Shown: piece by piece, positions 1-12,174 of the stretch | How positions within the stretch are numbered: the first letter of the stretch is position 1 | Layout of the letters: every line of letters starts with the position of its first letter | From: Moniliophthora roreri | Taxonomy: Eukaryota > Basidiomycota > Agaricomycetes > Agaricales > Marasmiaceae | Reading direction: 5' to 3' | Assembly: GCA_001466705.2 (NCBI GenBank) | Contig: LATX02000201.1 | Coordinates: 186,001 to 250,000 of the forward strand | DNA: 64,000 nucleotides | The notes under the pieces: model-generated | The model's database searches: none | What the model was told of the DNA's origin: nothing | The model's input: only the letters and a program-made list of their open reading frames with translations | Position numbers and translations under genes: made by a program

Positions 1-514
1 AAAATTATTGAAATTGCGCATTTTCTGCAACTCATCCGTAGACCGTGATTGGGGGCGTGAAGCGAGGGTGTAGAGGGCGTTCTAGATACTGACATTGAGC
101 ACATCATGTTCATATCCACTGGATGCGAATCACCAGCTCATGGACTGTGCAATGATATCATGACATCCTTCGACTATGTCAATAAGTCATCGGAAAAAGT
201 GAACGTGTAGTCGTCCTTCTGAAGCCGTTCCGTTATAATTGGCTGGAGATGCTTTGTGACCGTCTTGATGCTCTTATGTACAGATGTCAGCAATTTCCTA
301 GTCTCGAGTATCCAGACTGACGATACACACGGACGATCGCAAGCGATGTGTGTGTATGTACCACCATCCAGTCTCCAGACTTGCTCAAATTGCCTTCAAG
401 TGTGGAGGTGAACATGAACGCTCATAAAGTCCCACCAGATTAGCAGGGAAAAGAACGCGCTCATATTGCGCTGGGTTACATTTCTATCAACAATCGCACA
501 AGACCCCGATATAG
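1..514. other. Downstream flank of the P450 gene
   Basis: No exon recognised. It may belong to the 3' region of the P450 or to a gene outside the window. Confidence 0.4.
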
Positions 515-2753
515 TTACTGCTGCCTCTTGCGGAACATGACTTCCGCTTTTTGATTAGGTTGACTCTGTATACCGAAGCGCATAGGCTGCGGGATAACAC
601 CCTCCTGCTCAAACTTGACGTCGTAGTTCATGAGAACATGGCTCATCAGCGTCTTCAATTCATTTACGGCGAAGAATCGACCTGGACCTGAAGATTTAGC
701 TGTCAGATAAATCCCAAAGTAAAAAGTTCGATAATAGGAACGCACAAGCGTGCCGACCTGGTTTTAAAGTCGAGTTAGTAAGGAGGGCATTGACGTGAAG
801 CATACGATACTAACCAACGCCAAACAGGAGGTGGTCTGTCGTCGGAGTGACCATTTGGTGCTTCATACTTTCCTCATGGTCTTCTCGCATCTCAGCGAAT
901 CGGAACGGTTTGAAAACGTGTGGGTCCTCATAGTATTTCTGGATTGCGGTAGTCAGCACTTGTTACTTGAACTGTAGTGTAAACTATACTTCGTCGTGGT
1001 GTATTGCCCAATGGGGAACTGAGATAACAGAACCGACAGGAATAACAGTACCATCCGAGAAAGTGAAATCTTTCAGTACCCGGCGATCCGACATCACTTT
1101 AGAAAGGGTCACAACTCCAGACCATCATGCGGCATGCAAAAGTAGTAAGAACTCACGACTACCCATGCCAATGAACCTCTCCGTCTCTTTGAGAAAGCTA
1201 TCCAGCTTACGCATGCGCTGCAAACTAGCTTTACTCCAACCATGCTCCTTGACGACTGACTCAATCTCTTCACGAAGTTCATCGGCATATTGAGGATGGG
1301 CAGCCAAAGCATAGAGCGCGTCTGTAAGAGCCTGTATCCAGGAATGAGAAAGGCTGATTGTCTTGATGACGCGAGCTTACCATCGACTAAGCTAATACTT
1401 AGCTTTCCATCTCATGGAGTAATAGATATGGGTCACATACCGAGGTATGTATTGCGGCAAAATTCACAGTCAGAATGCGCATAACAAGTTCATGAACTGT
1501 CCTTTGAGATTCAGTAGCCGAATCAATGAGCCACGATAAGAAATCATTCTGACAGGAAGAAGCTTTATAAGTAATAATTAGGACATCAGATGGCAGGCGG
1601 AAGTACCCACAGGTTTGTCCGGCCAATCTTTCCCATACTTTTCCTGCTTTTGTAGTCGCTCAAGGACGGTGGGTTCGAGATACCTCTTGGCCTGCTTGAT
1701 ACTCTTTGGGACAGATGTCAAAAGCCTTCCAACAATTCTGCTTAATAGTGAGCGAAGAGAGAAGGTCAGATGCACAAGAGATGAACTTTACGGCTTGAGG
1801 ATTTCCGGGAAAACATTGATGATATAACCCCCAAGCACCACTTGAATAGTAAATTGGATGTTGAGGTCCTGAAGCGTCGATGGTAAGCCTAAAGAAACAG
1901 ACACTGAATTAAAGACTAACGAGATATTCCGCATCGCGACACAAGGGAAGCCCAACGAAAAGTCTATTGCTGGCTCTGGCAACAATCTTGAAGATGGAAT
2001 CCGTTACTCGGCGTTTGGTCCACTCTGGTGGCAAACCCATTTAACTCGCGTCCATACGACGATGGAGCAAAACACGTACCGGTCGTTGCAGGCATCTCAT
2101 CTGAAAACGCAGCAATTATCTCTTCTCTAATATCGTCGAATTTGGCACCAATGTTCCTTGTAAGTGCTCCCCGAACGACTGCGACATGCCAGGGATCATC
2201 TGCCACTGCCTGACCAAGAGTATAGCGGGTTTGTAACATCTGCCAAAAACAAATATAATTTCAGGAACGTGTGACTAGTAAAAATGAGCATAGACTAACG
2301 GCGTTAACTGCTTCATGGAACGATAAAATGTCATCTGAGGCTTTCCGTATCTCATCTATATGTTTCGGCGTCGTGACGACGATATTCCAACGTGTGAATA
2401 GCGGAATCTTGTAAATTCGGCCATGAAACTGCAGACATGTAATATTGTTAATGACGGAGTCTACTGAGGACCAGGATGCCGCACCTTCTCGTATCCTTCT
2501 TGAGCCATTTCATGGCCATACTTGAAAGACTTGAATCCCGCAATAAACGACGAGAAGTAGCCATTTGTGCCGACAGAAGGAATCCCACGTAACTGATTGA
2601 ACGAGAAACGGTTGTTCAATTTCCAATTTCCAACAAGATAATATGTGGCCTGCATACCTTGTAATTCCGCTTCCACAGTTCAGAGACCTTTGAACATAGC
2701 AAAATCGTTGAGAACGCAACCAAGGAATAGAAAAGAATATGTGAGTCGGCCAT
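515..2753 (-). CDS. Cytochrome P450 monooxygenase, multi-exon
   Basis: Haem-thiolate monooxygenase, expected to be ER-anchored. The start at 2753 opens an N-terminal membrane anchor ([16 protein letters not shown]). Its first exon is exactly 32 codons and ends at a GTATGC donor (2657). Later exons carry an N-terminal region (GRIYKIP), a B/C-helix region ([17 protein letters not shown]), an I-helix with FAAIHTS, a K-helix ExxR (KETER) and a haem loop that splices to FGVGRHACPGRFF, with the cysteine ligand in ACPG. The haem loop is built from three exons, the middle one only 12 nt (746-757), with introns 758-814 and 688-745. The AIHTS I-helix and [14 protein letters not shown] loop resemble ent-kaurene-oxidase-like fungal P450s. 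The substrate is unknown. No lesion was seen, and the length of about 500 residues is normal. The next gene upstream on the same strand is an MFS transporter relic. Confidence 0.9.
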
Positions 2754-3069
2754 TGGGTTGTCGTGGGGAGGGGAGCGAGATGACACTGATGCAATTGTAA
2801 CGGCTGCCGAAACCGAACCGAAACATGTCACAGCGAAATGTCAGCACATCAGCGCTCTACTTCCCTGGGCCACACCACATTCCCGGGCGCAGCCATCACG
2901 TGATTGTCTTATCTTATCGCATCAGGTTTGACTATTGCTCGTTTCAAGAAGTCGTACATCAATGAAGAGTATACATAAACACCGTTCGTGAATATGACCA
3001 TCGTGGTAAATAAGTTCATATGATTATCTGCCCCAATCTAAGGGCGAGTAAATAATCAATCTCCAGACC

Positions 3070-5227
3070 TCAATCCCTGTGCTCTATTTCACCCACTTTC
3101 TCATCGCTGTCACTGGAAACATAGACGCCTTTGATCTTGGCTACCTCATCAGCCCTTCTTTTCGCCCGAATCATCGCCGCGCGTCTCGCTGAAGATGGGC
3201 CAAGGATCCATGGCTTCTCGCCTTCAAATAGCAAATCGATATCCTCCAACGTCTGGCCAGTTGTTTCAGCATCTATGTGGGGGGTGGAGGGTGCATGTCA
3301 GTTTGAATCTAACGAGTACTATACGAGGCATTGCTCACAAAAGAAGTAGATGATTGGAATAAAGACAAAGTTCGTGCATGCCCAAACGATGTATGTCTTC
3401 CATACGATCGAGTCTATTGCCGCAGGCGTAATCATCACAACCAAGAACGTGAACAAGCCAGTTCGCTGCCATAGACAACGCGGCAGCCTTTGCCCGGATT
3501 TGTAGAGATGCGATCTCTGCAGGGTACAGCCACGGAATGGCAAGCCATCCGACTGAAGAACTTGAACAGGCCGAAAGCACGTTTTAGATCAAGTGGAATG
3601 ACAGAAAGCCTGGAGGAACGTACAACAGACAAACACTGGTGACAATTCCTTTCTCAAAATCGTTCGTGTCTTCAGTCATGGCTGTGAGTAAGGCCATGGT
3701 GAGAGACATGCCGACAGCACCGAAAAGCACTAGCTTCCGACGACCAAGGCGCTCAATGAAAGGAATGGGAACAAGGGACGAGAAGAAATACGCCAGACCT
3801 ATCCGAAGTGCAAGACATGAGCATTTATCTTAAGCTAATATTGAAAAGAAGGGACGCGCACCATTGAAACCACTGAGCAACAGGGACATATCACGAGAAA
3901 GTCCCACCGACTTTTTGAAAGATGATAGCCGTTCATCAGAAGATGAGTCAGTGGGGTTTGAAGAGTTGTCGAGCATAATATGTGATAAGACCGCAGGAAA
4001 CAGATGAGCATGATGGGCTTGAGAGCAGAACGAGAGGCCCCACTTGATTCCGCTGACTTGCTGCATCATCTGAGAGCCATAGCCGAGTCAAACTCGATGG
4101 AAGAATCGCTAGAAACCCACTTTCAATACTCGTATATTCGTTATAAGTGAAGCAACTGACCTGTTCACCATTTCTGAGACAGTTCCTGAATGAACTAGCG
4201 CCTGCTGCTCGCTCGATTCTGATTGCTTTCGAGGTGCTTTCGAGGCGAATACCCTGTAAGAGCCGTGAGCAGTGTCAACATGAAGGAAGGAGCTATATGA
4301 CCGTACCGTAGCTTTCACCCTCGCATCTCCCTCCAGCGTCTCCAACATATAGATGACGTCGCGGGCCTCGTCAACCCGATCTTGGCTGGCCAGCCAGCGA
4401 GGGCTTTCAGGCAGGAAGCAAACAAAAAAGATGGTAACCACCGCGAATACCACTTGAAGAGCCTAGTTAGGTGGTGAGTATTTAACTACTTTTGCAACAA
4501 CTCGGAGGCTCACCAAGGGAAAACGCCACTGGTATCCAGTTTGGTTGTTTCGCAGACCATAGTCAACCCTGGCGGTGCGCCGTGAGGAAGAGAGCAGCAG
4601 TGATAGATCACAATTCACGCACCAATAGGCAAGCATGACATGTTCACACCCAATCCAATGCAGACATTTCTACCTCGATTGTGCGACATGCTGGTCTCCG
4701 AATGCCAAACAGGAATTGTGCTCATCGTCATACCGTTTCCTAGGCCAGCTATGGAAATTGAGCACCTTGAGCGTATGTCTAACATTGTAAGATAGCCTGC
4801 TCACTGACAATCCGTCCAACAATCAACTGCCCGAGACTGTAACTCATGAACTGCAGTATGGCGCCAACAGTCAGAACAGCCATTCCAAGGACAATTCCCC
4901 TTCGGCGTCCGAGTTTTTCGCCCCAGAAAAAGATACCAAACGCGCATCCTATCTCGTAAATCGCGACCGTGGTGCATTGTAGAGTTGAGTTTGTCGTCAG
5001 TTCCGGGAATCGTGCTTGGAATGGGGCGCCGGTTAACAAGCCACCAAGGACACCCTGTGAGCAGAGTGAGGATTGAACAAACGAAGAGACGAGATAGAGA
5101 ATACATATACTTGAACGTATCCGAAGAGCATGAACTGCTTGCAAGAAAATGAGCTATCAGCTTCTTGCTCCAGTTTAGCAGACGGTAAACTTACCCGAGA
5201 CCCACAAGCAATCGTAATACCTCTCAT
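3070..5227 (-). pseudogene. MFS sugar-transporter-like gene with frame lesions
   Basis: Twelve-helix proton/sugar symporter family. Readable landmarks in order are MRGITIACGS, GVLGGLLTGAPFQARFPEL, GEKLGRRRG, STIPVWHSE, LPESPRWLAS, SVGLSRDMSLLLSGFNG, PIPFIERLGRRKLVLFG, IPWLYPAEIAS, FLVVMITPAAIDS and the tail ETTGQTLEDIDLLFEG, ending at a TGA (3070-3072). Three places break the family sequence. Near 3454 one extra base separates the frame of SMAANWL from that of FTFLVVMITP. Near 4640 the conserved MLAYW-VDYG is in a different frame from the preceding GLGVN. Near 3990-4060 the ITYYARQLF segment lacks a usable splice acceptor (CGG where CAG would fit). A gene finder could force a model with unusual splice sites. 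Sequencing error could explain one lesion but hardly all three. The start at 5227 is the first in-frame ATG; a longer N-terminus is possible. Confidence 0.6.
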
Positions 5228-5722
5228 TAGCCATATCACCGATACATGTTTAATAAACAAGTAGATTGGTTGGTTGAAAGGCTACGATGTGGAGGTGGAG
5301 AAGTTTGATACCCCCATGGCACGCCAGGGTAAAGATTTCAAGGTGATCACGGTTGGGAAAGAGACGGCGATATCTATTCTAGGTAAAAGTCCGAGACGCG
5401 GCGTCATATATATAACACCGCAGATTCCCATAGCTTCCCCACACACTCGATGTTCTCCGTAGCTTTGGCGGATTGAGCTCTCGTATGTCTGTTTTCTTGG
5501 GCTTACGCTCGCTTTGAGTCGCTAACTTGTCTTTCCCAGAGAATATTTTACTTCCAAGACCGAACAAGGACCGTGTCTGCACGTGAGAGACAAGGGGATG
5601 CATTTTTGCTCACGGGTCAGCAGTTCTAGTCATCGTCCATAAAAGCTGTTCAAACGTTGAAACTCCCATCCCTTTCCTTCTGTAGGCGAGTCTCGCATGC
5701 CTCATTACGATAGATCTGACTC

Positions 5723-7048
5723 ATGATTCCCCGCTACAGGATGCGCGTACCACAGGAAATCATTGACCATATCATCGACTTCATTCCAGAAGATAAACCT
5801 ACACTCAAGAGATGTTCCTTGACATCTCGTGCATGGATTCCCCGGACTCGCTATCACCTCTTTGACGACTTTTCACATCATCCTCACATTCCACAATCAC
5901 TCACTCGTTCTAGAGAGCTCATGGCGCTGTGCTCACATCCCCGAGCTACTATCACCCTTGCCGGTTTCAAGGGTCATGTTATCGCGTGGTGGAGCATATT
6001 GAGTATCTTTGCGGGTATCCCAGATGCCCAACATCCAAAGATGGCAAAGACACTTTTCGGGAAGACAAGTGGGCTCACGATATGGCAGATTGCCCTTGAT
6101 GAGCTGCAAAAACTCATGAGCTGGGGTGCCTTCACCAATCTTCACTCCCTCACTCTATCTGAAATGTCTTTTCGATCCCCTACCCATCTCGCAGACATTT
6201 TATCTGCCTTTGAGCAACTGAAGTCTCTGCAGTTGGAGTGTCTCCGTTTCGAGCACTTTGAAGGCAACCCGAACCTTGGGTATCGACCCGCACTTCCCCA
6301 AAACCTCAGTCTTCTACAAATCGATTGGGAACGCGAAGCCAACAGCCCTGGTTATCTACCTCACATCTTGAAGTTGTTTGAAGGTTGCATCAGTCTACGC
6401 GATCTAGATATTTATGTCAAGGACGGTGAGACACTTGCACACCTCGAACGGTTCCTCGAGGTTCGGAAAAGTCCCATCAACCATTGCCTTCTAGAGTTAC
6501 CAGAAGTCAACTCTTCGGAAGATCCGGGTGTGCTACCCCTAAACATCTTCTCTCGTCCGCACGGGCCTTTGTTCACGATCAAAGGGGTACTCTACGACAT
6601 ACTGGAGCTCTTTCCCCCACAAAAGTCGGAGAATTCGAGAGCTTCTCACGTGAGAACCATCGTTGTCGAGGACTGGGTGTGTATCCTTTCTGTGGAATCA
6701 GGTCTCGTCATCCCGGACATGTCCCAGCTCAAGGAGTTGGAAGAGCTCCTCATAACACACCCGATATTTTCATCAGTAACCGAGGTTCACCTCACGTTGG
6801 AAAGCCAGTTTAGCAAGGATGTCTTGGAGGCAGCAAGGAATGAGGATGGCGCAGTCGAGAGTGGTTCGGAACCTCATCGCTTCATGCAGAAGGGAGTGCA
6901 ATTCCTCAAAGAACAACTTTCGGAGTTTGCGGGACGGGATTTGTTGAGAGTGGATTTTGAGTACACGGTTAAGCCGGAGCCTGAGCAGTTGGCTATGCAG
7001 GGGTATTTTGAACCTCTGGTGGAGGAAGCAGCAGCGATGGCACTGTAA
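5723..7048 (+). CDS. F-box protein, single exon (441 aa)
   Basis: Probable substrate receptor of an SCF ubiquitin ligase. An F-box-like segment occupies residues about 8-45 (VPQEIIDHIIDFIPEDKPTL followed by CSLTSRAWIPRTRYHLF), a pattern common in the expanded agaric F-box families. The rest, with blocks such as LTIWQIALDELQKLMSWGAF and LKLFEGCISLRDLDIY, looks like irregular leucine-rich-repeat sequence that would bind a target. The open frame is uninterrupted and starts at an ATG. It has the same overall plan as the minus-strand gene at 10399-11772 (same-style F-box and length) but is clearly diverged. The target is unknown. Confidence 0.8.
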   Translation: MIPRYRMRVPQEIIDHIIDFIPEDKPTLKRCSLTSRAWIPRTRYHLFDDFSHHPHIPQSLTRSRELMALCSHPRATITLAGFKGHVIAWWSILSIFAGIPDAQHPKMAKTLFGKTSGLTIWQIALDELQKLMSWGAFTNLHSLTLSEMSFRSPTHLADILSAFEQLKSLQLECLRFEHFEGNPNLGYRPALPQNLSLLQIDWEREANSPGYLPHILKLFEGCISLRDLDIYVKDGETLAHLERFLEVRKSPINHCLLELPEVNSSEDPGVLPLNIFSRPHGPLFTIKGVLYDILELFPPQKSENSRASHVRTIVVEDWVCILSVESGLVIPDMSQLKELEELLITHPIFSSVTEVHLTLESQFSKDVLEAARNEDGAVESGSEPHRFMQKGVQFLKEQLSEFAGRDLLRVDFEYTVKPEPEQLAMQGYFEPLVEEAAAMAL

Positions 7049-7180
7049 ACACGGTTTAAGGAAGCCTGGTAAGAGTCTCGCCTCTCTACTGTTTCTCGCA
7101 GCTCAAAGGATATCTGACAGTAACGATATGTAACCCTACATTTGCATTGTTTGTGCCATTGGTGTATATTCTACACTATG

Positions 7181-9850
7181 CTACTCAATACTACATTCCT
7201 CTTCTTCATACTTCGGTGGGATCATCTGCACTACTAATGGTTGCCGAGGAGGCATGTCCATCCCTCGGTAGTAATCTACATCGGCTTCAATATTCTTGCT
7301 GCCGTCGTGCCTGGAGAATGCTGCCTGTTAGTGTACTGGTCTGCAGGGATGAAGGGCTAGTACTCACTTTTCATCGAAATGTTGGTTCAATATTACTAGG
7401 GACATATACCCCGGGTCCTGCGATGTATCCTTGCACTGTCCACAACGCCATGATCGTTCCGGTGGTTTCTCGATTCCACGGCGAGCGTATTCTTGCTGCT
7501 CTAGCACCCGAGCACGAGCGGCCTCTTCGGAGGAGAGCATGTGCCATGAAACACCGCTATCTCCCCAATGTCTCTTCATGCTATGCTGCACCTAAAAGGC
7601 AGTCAATATCATGAAGTATACATCAAATAAGACATTTACCGCCCCCCGCCACGTCAGAATCGGATACCTTCTCACACCGTCCGGCTTTGCCCCAAAACTG
7701 CACTTCAGACAAACAACCCTCGGATCCGCCTCATCCACACTTTCTACTGTCGCTTTGCGGTCCATACCACATGCATCCAGTATATTTCGAACCGTCCTCG
7801 ACGCCTTCTCGTCGTATGTCAGCCACTTGGTTGACCACTGCCGCCTTCTCCAGTACCGTCCAGGAAACTCTGCTCCAATCTCCAGAGACGCTCCTGCTCG
7901 AACATCCTTATCAATACGTGTGTATTGGTCATCCTCTGCGCTGATCTCCAAATACTCCACATCTCCCGGATCGTGGCTCTTCCATTCGAGGGCGTTGCAA
8001 GGGTGATGTATGAATTCGGGGAACCACATACAGGGATAATGTCCCTCGGGCCAGAGATTATTGGGAAAACGATGGAACTGATGATGTGTACAGCTGAAAA
8101 CGCAGGTAGCGCGCTTCAAGTCGGCTGGTCTGGCATACCAGAATTCGTCGGAAAATCGGAGGAGGCGGCACAACTCTGACATTTTCTCTTCTATCCACCT
8201 GTTGACAAAGGGTGCAATGTTGATGTCGTGAAAGTCGAACTTGACTGTCTCCGTGGATGGGGAGTCGATAAGCTCTTTGATTGGGCGCCAGAACCAGAAG
8301 TCGATGGGGCTAGGGAAGAAATTACCAGGTGGATGATGCGTAGAACGGTAGGATATCAAGAACTCGGTGGCGAGTTCACGCCGTTTCCAGATGAGACGAC
8401 GGCGTTCTTCACGTAGTCGGTCTGCTTTGACATCTTCCATGTACTTGATCATATCGCTCTTAATTTGATTCCAGTCTGCCGAAGTTTGTCAGAAGATGAG
8501 GAAAGAAGACGAATGTGGACGCCTACGTCGATCCGTCAGTGGCTTGGGCTGTTTGACGGCTGGGTGGTCAGCCCATCGAGGGAAAGGTTTGTCATAATAG
8601 ACAGCGGAACTGTCGTTGAGACGTTGAACTTCGGCCTCATAGCCTTCCGCAATGAGCTTCCTTTCCAAGCTGTAGAATCCAAGATCAGTAACAGGTCCAG
8701 ATCCCAAGAACTAGTACGCACGCTCTACTTCGTTTGTCCCGAATGTCGTCCAACTCCCTCTGGCGGTCATTTTGAAGTGAGTTCGACCACGATTCCCAAA
8801 GCGCCGCATGCTGCAGCCAGCCGATGAGCTTGGAGAAATACGAGAAATACAAGTAGGGCACACATCATTCTGCTTCCTCAAAACTTCCTTCTTCTGGCGA
8901 ATGAACTCTGACTTGGCTTCTTCCCCGTCTTCGCCGGCGCGTTCGAGCCCCTTCTGGAACTCGCGTTTTACTCGAACAACGCAGACTTTGCCTATCGAGG
9001 AGGTCAAAGGTGGACGGGTCAAAGTAGCTGGAGGACGTACTGGCTGCATAGCCGTTACCCCAGTTCGAGTATGGGATACACTCTTGTATGATACTCTTTA
9101 CTCCCCTCGTTTCCTCCCCTACGCCAATCTCCGAGAGGCTAGGTTTCGCAGAAACAGGAATCAAGTGTCAAGACGCGCGAGACGTTACTAAGATACCACG
9201 AATAACGTACCACGATCTGGAGCATCTTGCACAAAGCCTGATCCGTAGGAAGAAATTCATTGTACGACTATTCGGCGTTCTGCAGTTCTAGATCATGGTA
9301 GATGTCAGTCAGCGTATTGCCGAGAGCAGGGACAAGGATTTACATGACAATCTTTATCCCAAATTAAACTCGCCCAAGCGGGATATGACACGTCGTCAGG
9401 GCATCCAATGTCCGTCACATTGCTGAAGGCTTCTTTCCACGTCGAACTTGCAGATTTTCGCATTACTGGCATCGATTAGCGATCAAATTTGTGATAGAGT
9501 GTTTAGTTAGCCTCACAGAGCTGCCTCAGATCCTTATTTGTCCGGGCGAGATGAAGGAGATCGAGAGGCATGAGGTGCCCAAAAATCTAGGTCTCTACAT
9601 CAGATCAAACGATATAAAGCAGAACTATGATGAAACCCACCTCAAAGAGAATATCAACCGGCAACTCTGGCAACCTCGACAGCCTTGCCGTGCGCTTTCC
9701 GAAAGCAATAACACGTTTCTTCTCCCTCGGGATTGACGGGCTCGCGGAAGCGACATGGTTCGGTGCGATTCTATGTCGTTTCTTGGGCGGCGGCGCGTCT
9801 TGTTGCCGTTTGTGGGCTTGAAGAAGAAGATCCATGACAGTTCCGGCCAT
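7181..9850 (-). CDS. F-box protein with cysteine-rich C-terminus, multi-exon
   Basis: The first exon has a basic N-terminus (PPPKKRHRIAPN, possible nuclear signal) and ends in LPELPVDILFE. The next gives IFGHLMPLDLLHLARTNKDL, completing an F-box. Downstream exons read STWKEAFSNVTDIGCPDDVS, NFFLRIRLCARCSRS, GVKSIIQECIPYSNW, a charged helical region (KREFQKGLERAGEDGEEAK), HAALWESWSNSLQNDRQREL and LERKLIAEGYEAEVQRL. A large exon (7640 to about 8482) and a zinc-finger-like WRCGQCKD...HFDEKH follow. The last exon (7310-7181) ends ...YYRGMDMPPRQPL...EEEC. Two frame changes near 8.85 and 9.0 kb are resolved by ordinary introns of 49 and about 67 nt. This is the common basidiomycete F-box family that keeps Cys pairs after the F-box. 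It probably acts in an SCF complex; the target is unknown. Confidence 0.75.
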
Positions 9851-9950
9851 GCTGCTCGAAAGGAGACGAGTTGGTGGGAAAGAGAAAAAAACGCGCCCCG
9901 TAACGCCGTGACATTTCGCGTAGTGAATGTCACTAATGGAAATTGCCGGC

Positions 9951-10398
9951 GTTTTTACTCCGAGTCGGTATCTCAGTCGCCTGAGGCCTCGGCAGTTCGA
10001 GGAGACACAAGTTTATTGCTATTTTCATAATCGTTGAGACTCGTCGAAAATAAGAAACAGTTTCCTGATCCTATTCACGCAATGTAATCCGCCCTAAAGT
10101 ATTGTTGCCAACACACGGATGGGATGCTACCTAAAACTTTTTTATTTTTTGCCCAACAATCATGAAAATATCAATAAGAAGAATGAGGGTTGAAATCTAT
10201 AACCAGAATGTGGATAGTAACTGGGTAAACACTCTGGTCATACCTTTGTGGTTCAAGAAGTTGGAATAGAAGGAAAGTTGAGCGGTGAACAAATCTGAAC
10301 AAACTGAACAAAGGGTAGGTAGCAGCAACTGTGAGTGGTATACTGACTACCATGCGGCTCTGCGTAACATCTACGTAGTCGCATAGCACTAACCTGAA
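9951..10398. other. Intergenic, no gene seen
   Basis: Short open frames only. It separates the 5' end of the F-box gene at 9850 from the 3' end of the one at 10399-11772. No repeat or RNA gene was recognised. Confidence 0.5.
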
Positions 10399-11772
10399 TC
10401 AGTGTCCTTCATAGTGCGTAATGGGTCGGGCGCTAAAAATAATCCTGAAGCGCAACAAGTTTCTCCTATTACACTCCACTAACACACCCTTAACCTCCTC
10501 GAGCGCATTCAACATGATGCAATAGGGCCTGGAACCTTCTCTCACCGTCAAAAAATGGGGATCCCATCCAGCTCTCTCCAACTCCCATATGTTGAAGTCC
10601 ACGTGGAAGGTGAAATGGATCTCCTCGAGCTTTTGAAAAAGAGGGTGTCGTACAATAAGATTATCCAACTCCGCCAATAGCGAGGCTATGGTGAGATGAG
10701 AGCTATGTTGTTTGATCGAAACGACGCCGTTATGCTCTGAAATTTGAAGAGGCTCGGTAAGAACCAGGCTTTTAACATTAGTTGAGCCCACAATATCGAT
10801 CTTCTGGAAGAAAGCGGTTATACCTGTCACCGAGCCTCCCATGAAGATGGTGAATGATGGGGATAGGGTAGGCATGGGCAGGAACTCGCCGAGGACATGT
10901 GAATGGGCGGTGGGGAAATGTAGAGAACAGTGGGTGAGATTCTTCGACCGTACTGCGATACTCCCGTTCAAAAACTCGTCAACGGCCCATAGCTGTACCC
11001 GGCTGTGTGCTGTGATACCTATAGAGCGCAATGTCGGGCATTTCTCCAACACTGAGAGAAATGGGTGCATGGGATACCACGCTTCTGGCTTTGAGCCAGA
11101 CTCCGAAGAATGAGTCATGGTAACATGATAAAGGTTTGGGGGAAAAACAACTTGAAGTGGGGAACAAGCCTGATGCGGCAACGTCAGCATAGCGTCCCCG
11201 AAATTCCAAGGTAGTTTGAGGGTAACGATTTGCGCTGTTTGAAAAATGTTTATGAAGCGAAGCAATTCGTAGGCTTCGATGGAACCACTTGATTTGATGA
11301 TCGAGAGATGAGTCGTGCGCAGAAAAGCACCGGCTTCGATGAGGCGATACATTTCGATGCATTGTGGAAGCCCAATGCCATAAAAGAGCTCCAAGTGACT
11401 TGTGTTCCCGAACAATGCCTCTGCCATCGTCAGGCTTGGAAGTTGGTCTGGTCGAGTAGTTCGAAGCCAATAAAAGAAATATCCCGGGGTTCCTGCTGGT
11501 CCATCGTGCTGCTCGTAGGGAAATACCAGCACCACACGAGATGTAAAGCCAGCTACCACGATTGTAGAGAGAGGGCCTAAACAGATGGACATGAATTTAT
11601 CGAGCCGTCTGGGACTGCAAAGCGAGATGCGTACGCCCCGGAGGAGATGATATCGAGAGCGGCGGACCCAAGCTCGTGCAACAAGAGAGGTCTGTGTGAG
11701 TGTGTGTTTCTCTTCCGAGAGCTGATCGATGATGAGTTCGACCACGTCGTTTGGAAGGCTTTGGATTGGCAT
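10399..11772 (-). CDS. F-box protein, single exon (457 aa)
   Basis: The N-terminus carries an F-box-like helix set (SLPNDVVELIIDQLSEEKHT, then TSLVARAWVRRSRYHLLRGV). The remaining 400 residues are leucine-rich without a named domain. Blocks such as LTHCSLHFPTAHSHVLGEFL and LDNLIVRHPLFQKLEEIHFT parallel the C-terminal half of the protein at 5723-7048 (ELLITHPIFSSVTEVHLTLE), so the two are diverged paralogs on opposite strands about 5 kb apart. The ATG at 11772 is the first in frame and immediately precedes the F-box. Likely an SCF receptor; the substrate is unknown. Confidence 0.8.
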   Translation of the reverse strand: MPIQSLPNDVVELIIDQLSEEKHTLTQTSLVARAWVRRSRYHLLRGVRISLCSPRRLDKFMSICLGPLSTIVVAGFTSRVVLVFPYEQHDGPAGTPGYFFYWLRTTRPDQLPSLTMAEALFGNTSHLELFYGIGLPQCIEMYRLIEAGAFLRTTHLSIIKSSGSIEAYELLRFINIFQTAQIVTLKLPWNFGDAMLTLPHQACSPLQVVFPPNLYHVTMTHSSESGSKPEAWYPMHPFLSVLEKCPTLRSIGITAHSRVQLWAVDEFLNGSIAVRSKNLTHCSLHFPTAHSHVLGEFLPMPTLSPSFTIFMGGSVTGITAFFQKIDIVGSTNVKSLVLTEPLQISEHNGVVSIKQHSSHLTIASLLAELDNLIVRHPLFQKLEEIHFTFHVDFNIWELERAGWDPHFLTVREGSRPYCIMLNALEEVKGVLVECNRRNLLRFRIIFSARPITHYEGH

Positions 11773-12174
11773 TCCTACGAGAAGAACAATCAGCCAAGTG
11801 ATACTCGAATGAAAATCTGAAAAAACGAACGATTGGAGGGAGGAAGTCGAAAATGTGGTGGTTCGGGGACAATGGAAGTAGAAAGCAAGCTAGGCGTAAA
11901 GCGCACGGACCACTCTCCAACTATTATCGGTCCCGAGCTGATCATTCATCGCATTCCTTTGTTCATGTGAGTCACCTTGAAGATTGATGTGGGCGTTGCC
12001 ACAGATGTTATAGATTTCTGTCATACCACATGGTCAAGCAAGAGCGTGTGATGGGCAAAAACTGTCATTTTACATTCATGGCAGAAATAAATTAGCGACG
12101 TTTCTACGGCCTAGAGAGAGTATAAAATCCGCATGCAAAAAGTGTAATCAAGTATCGTGCAACAAGGAAAACAT

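Noticed and set aside
8820..9060. Apparent frameshifts in the cysteine-rich F-box gene
   Set aside because: Introns of 49 and about 67 nt with GT-AG ends restore the family sequence, so the gene was kept as intact.
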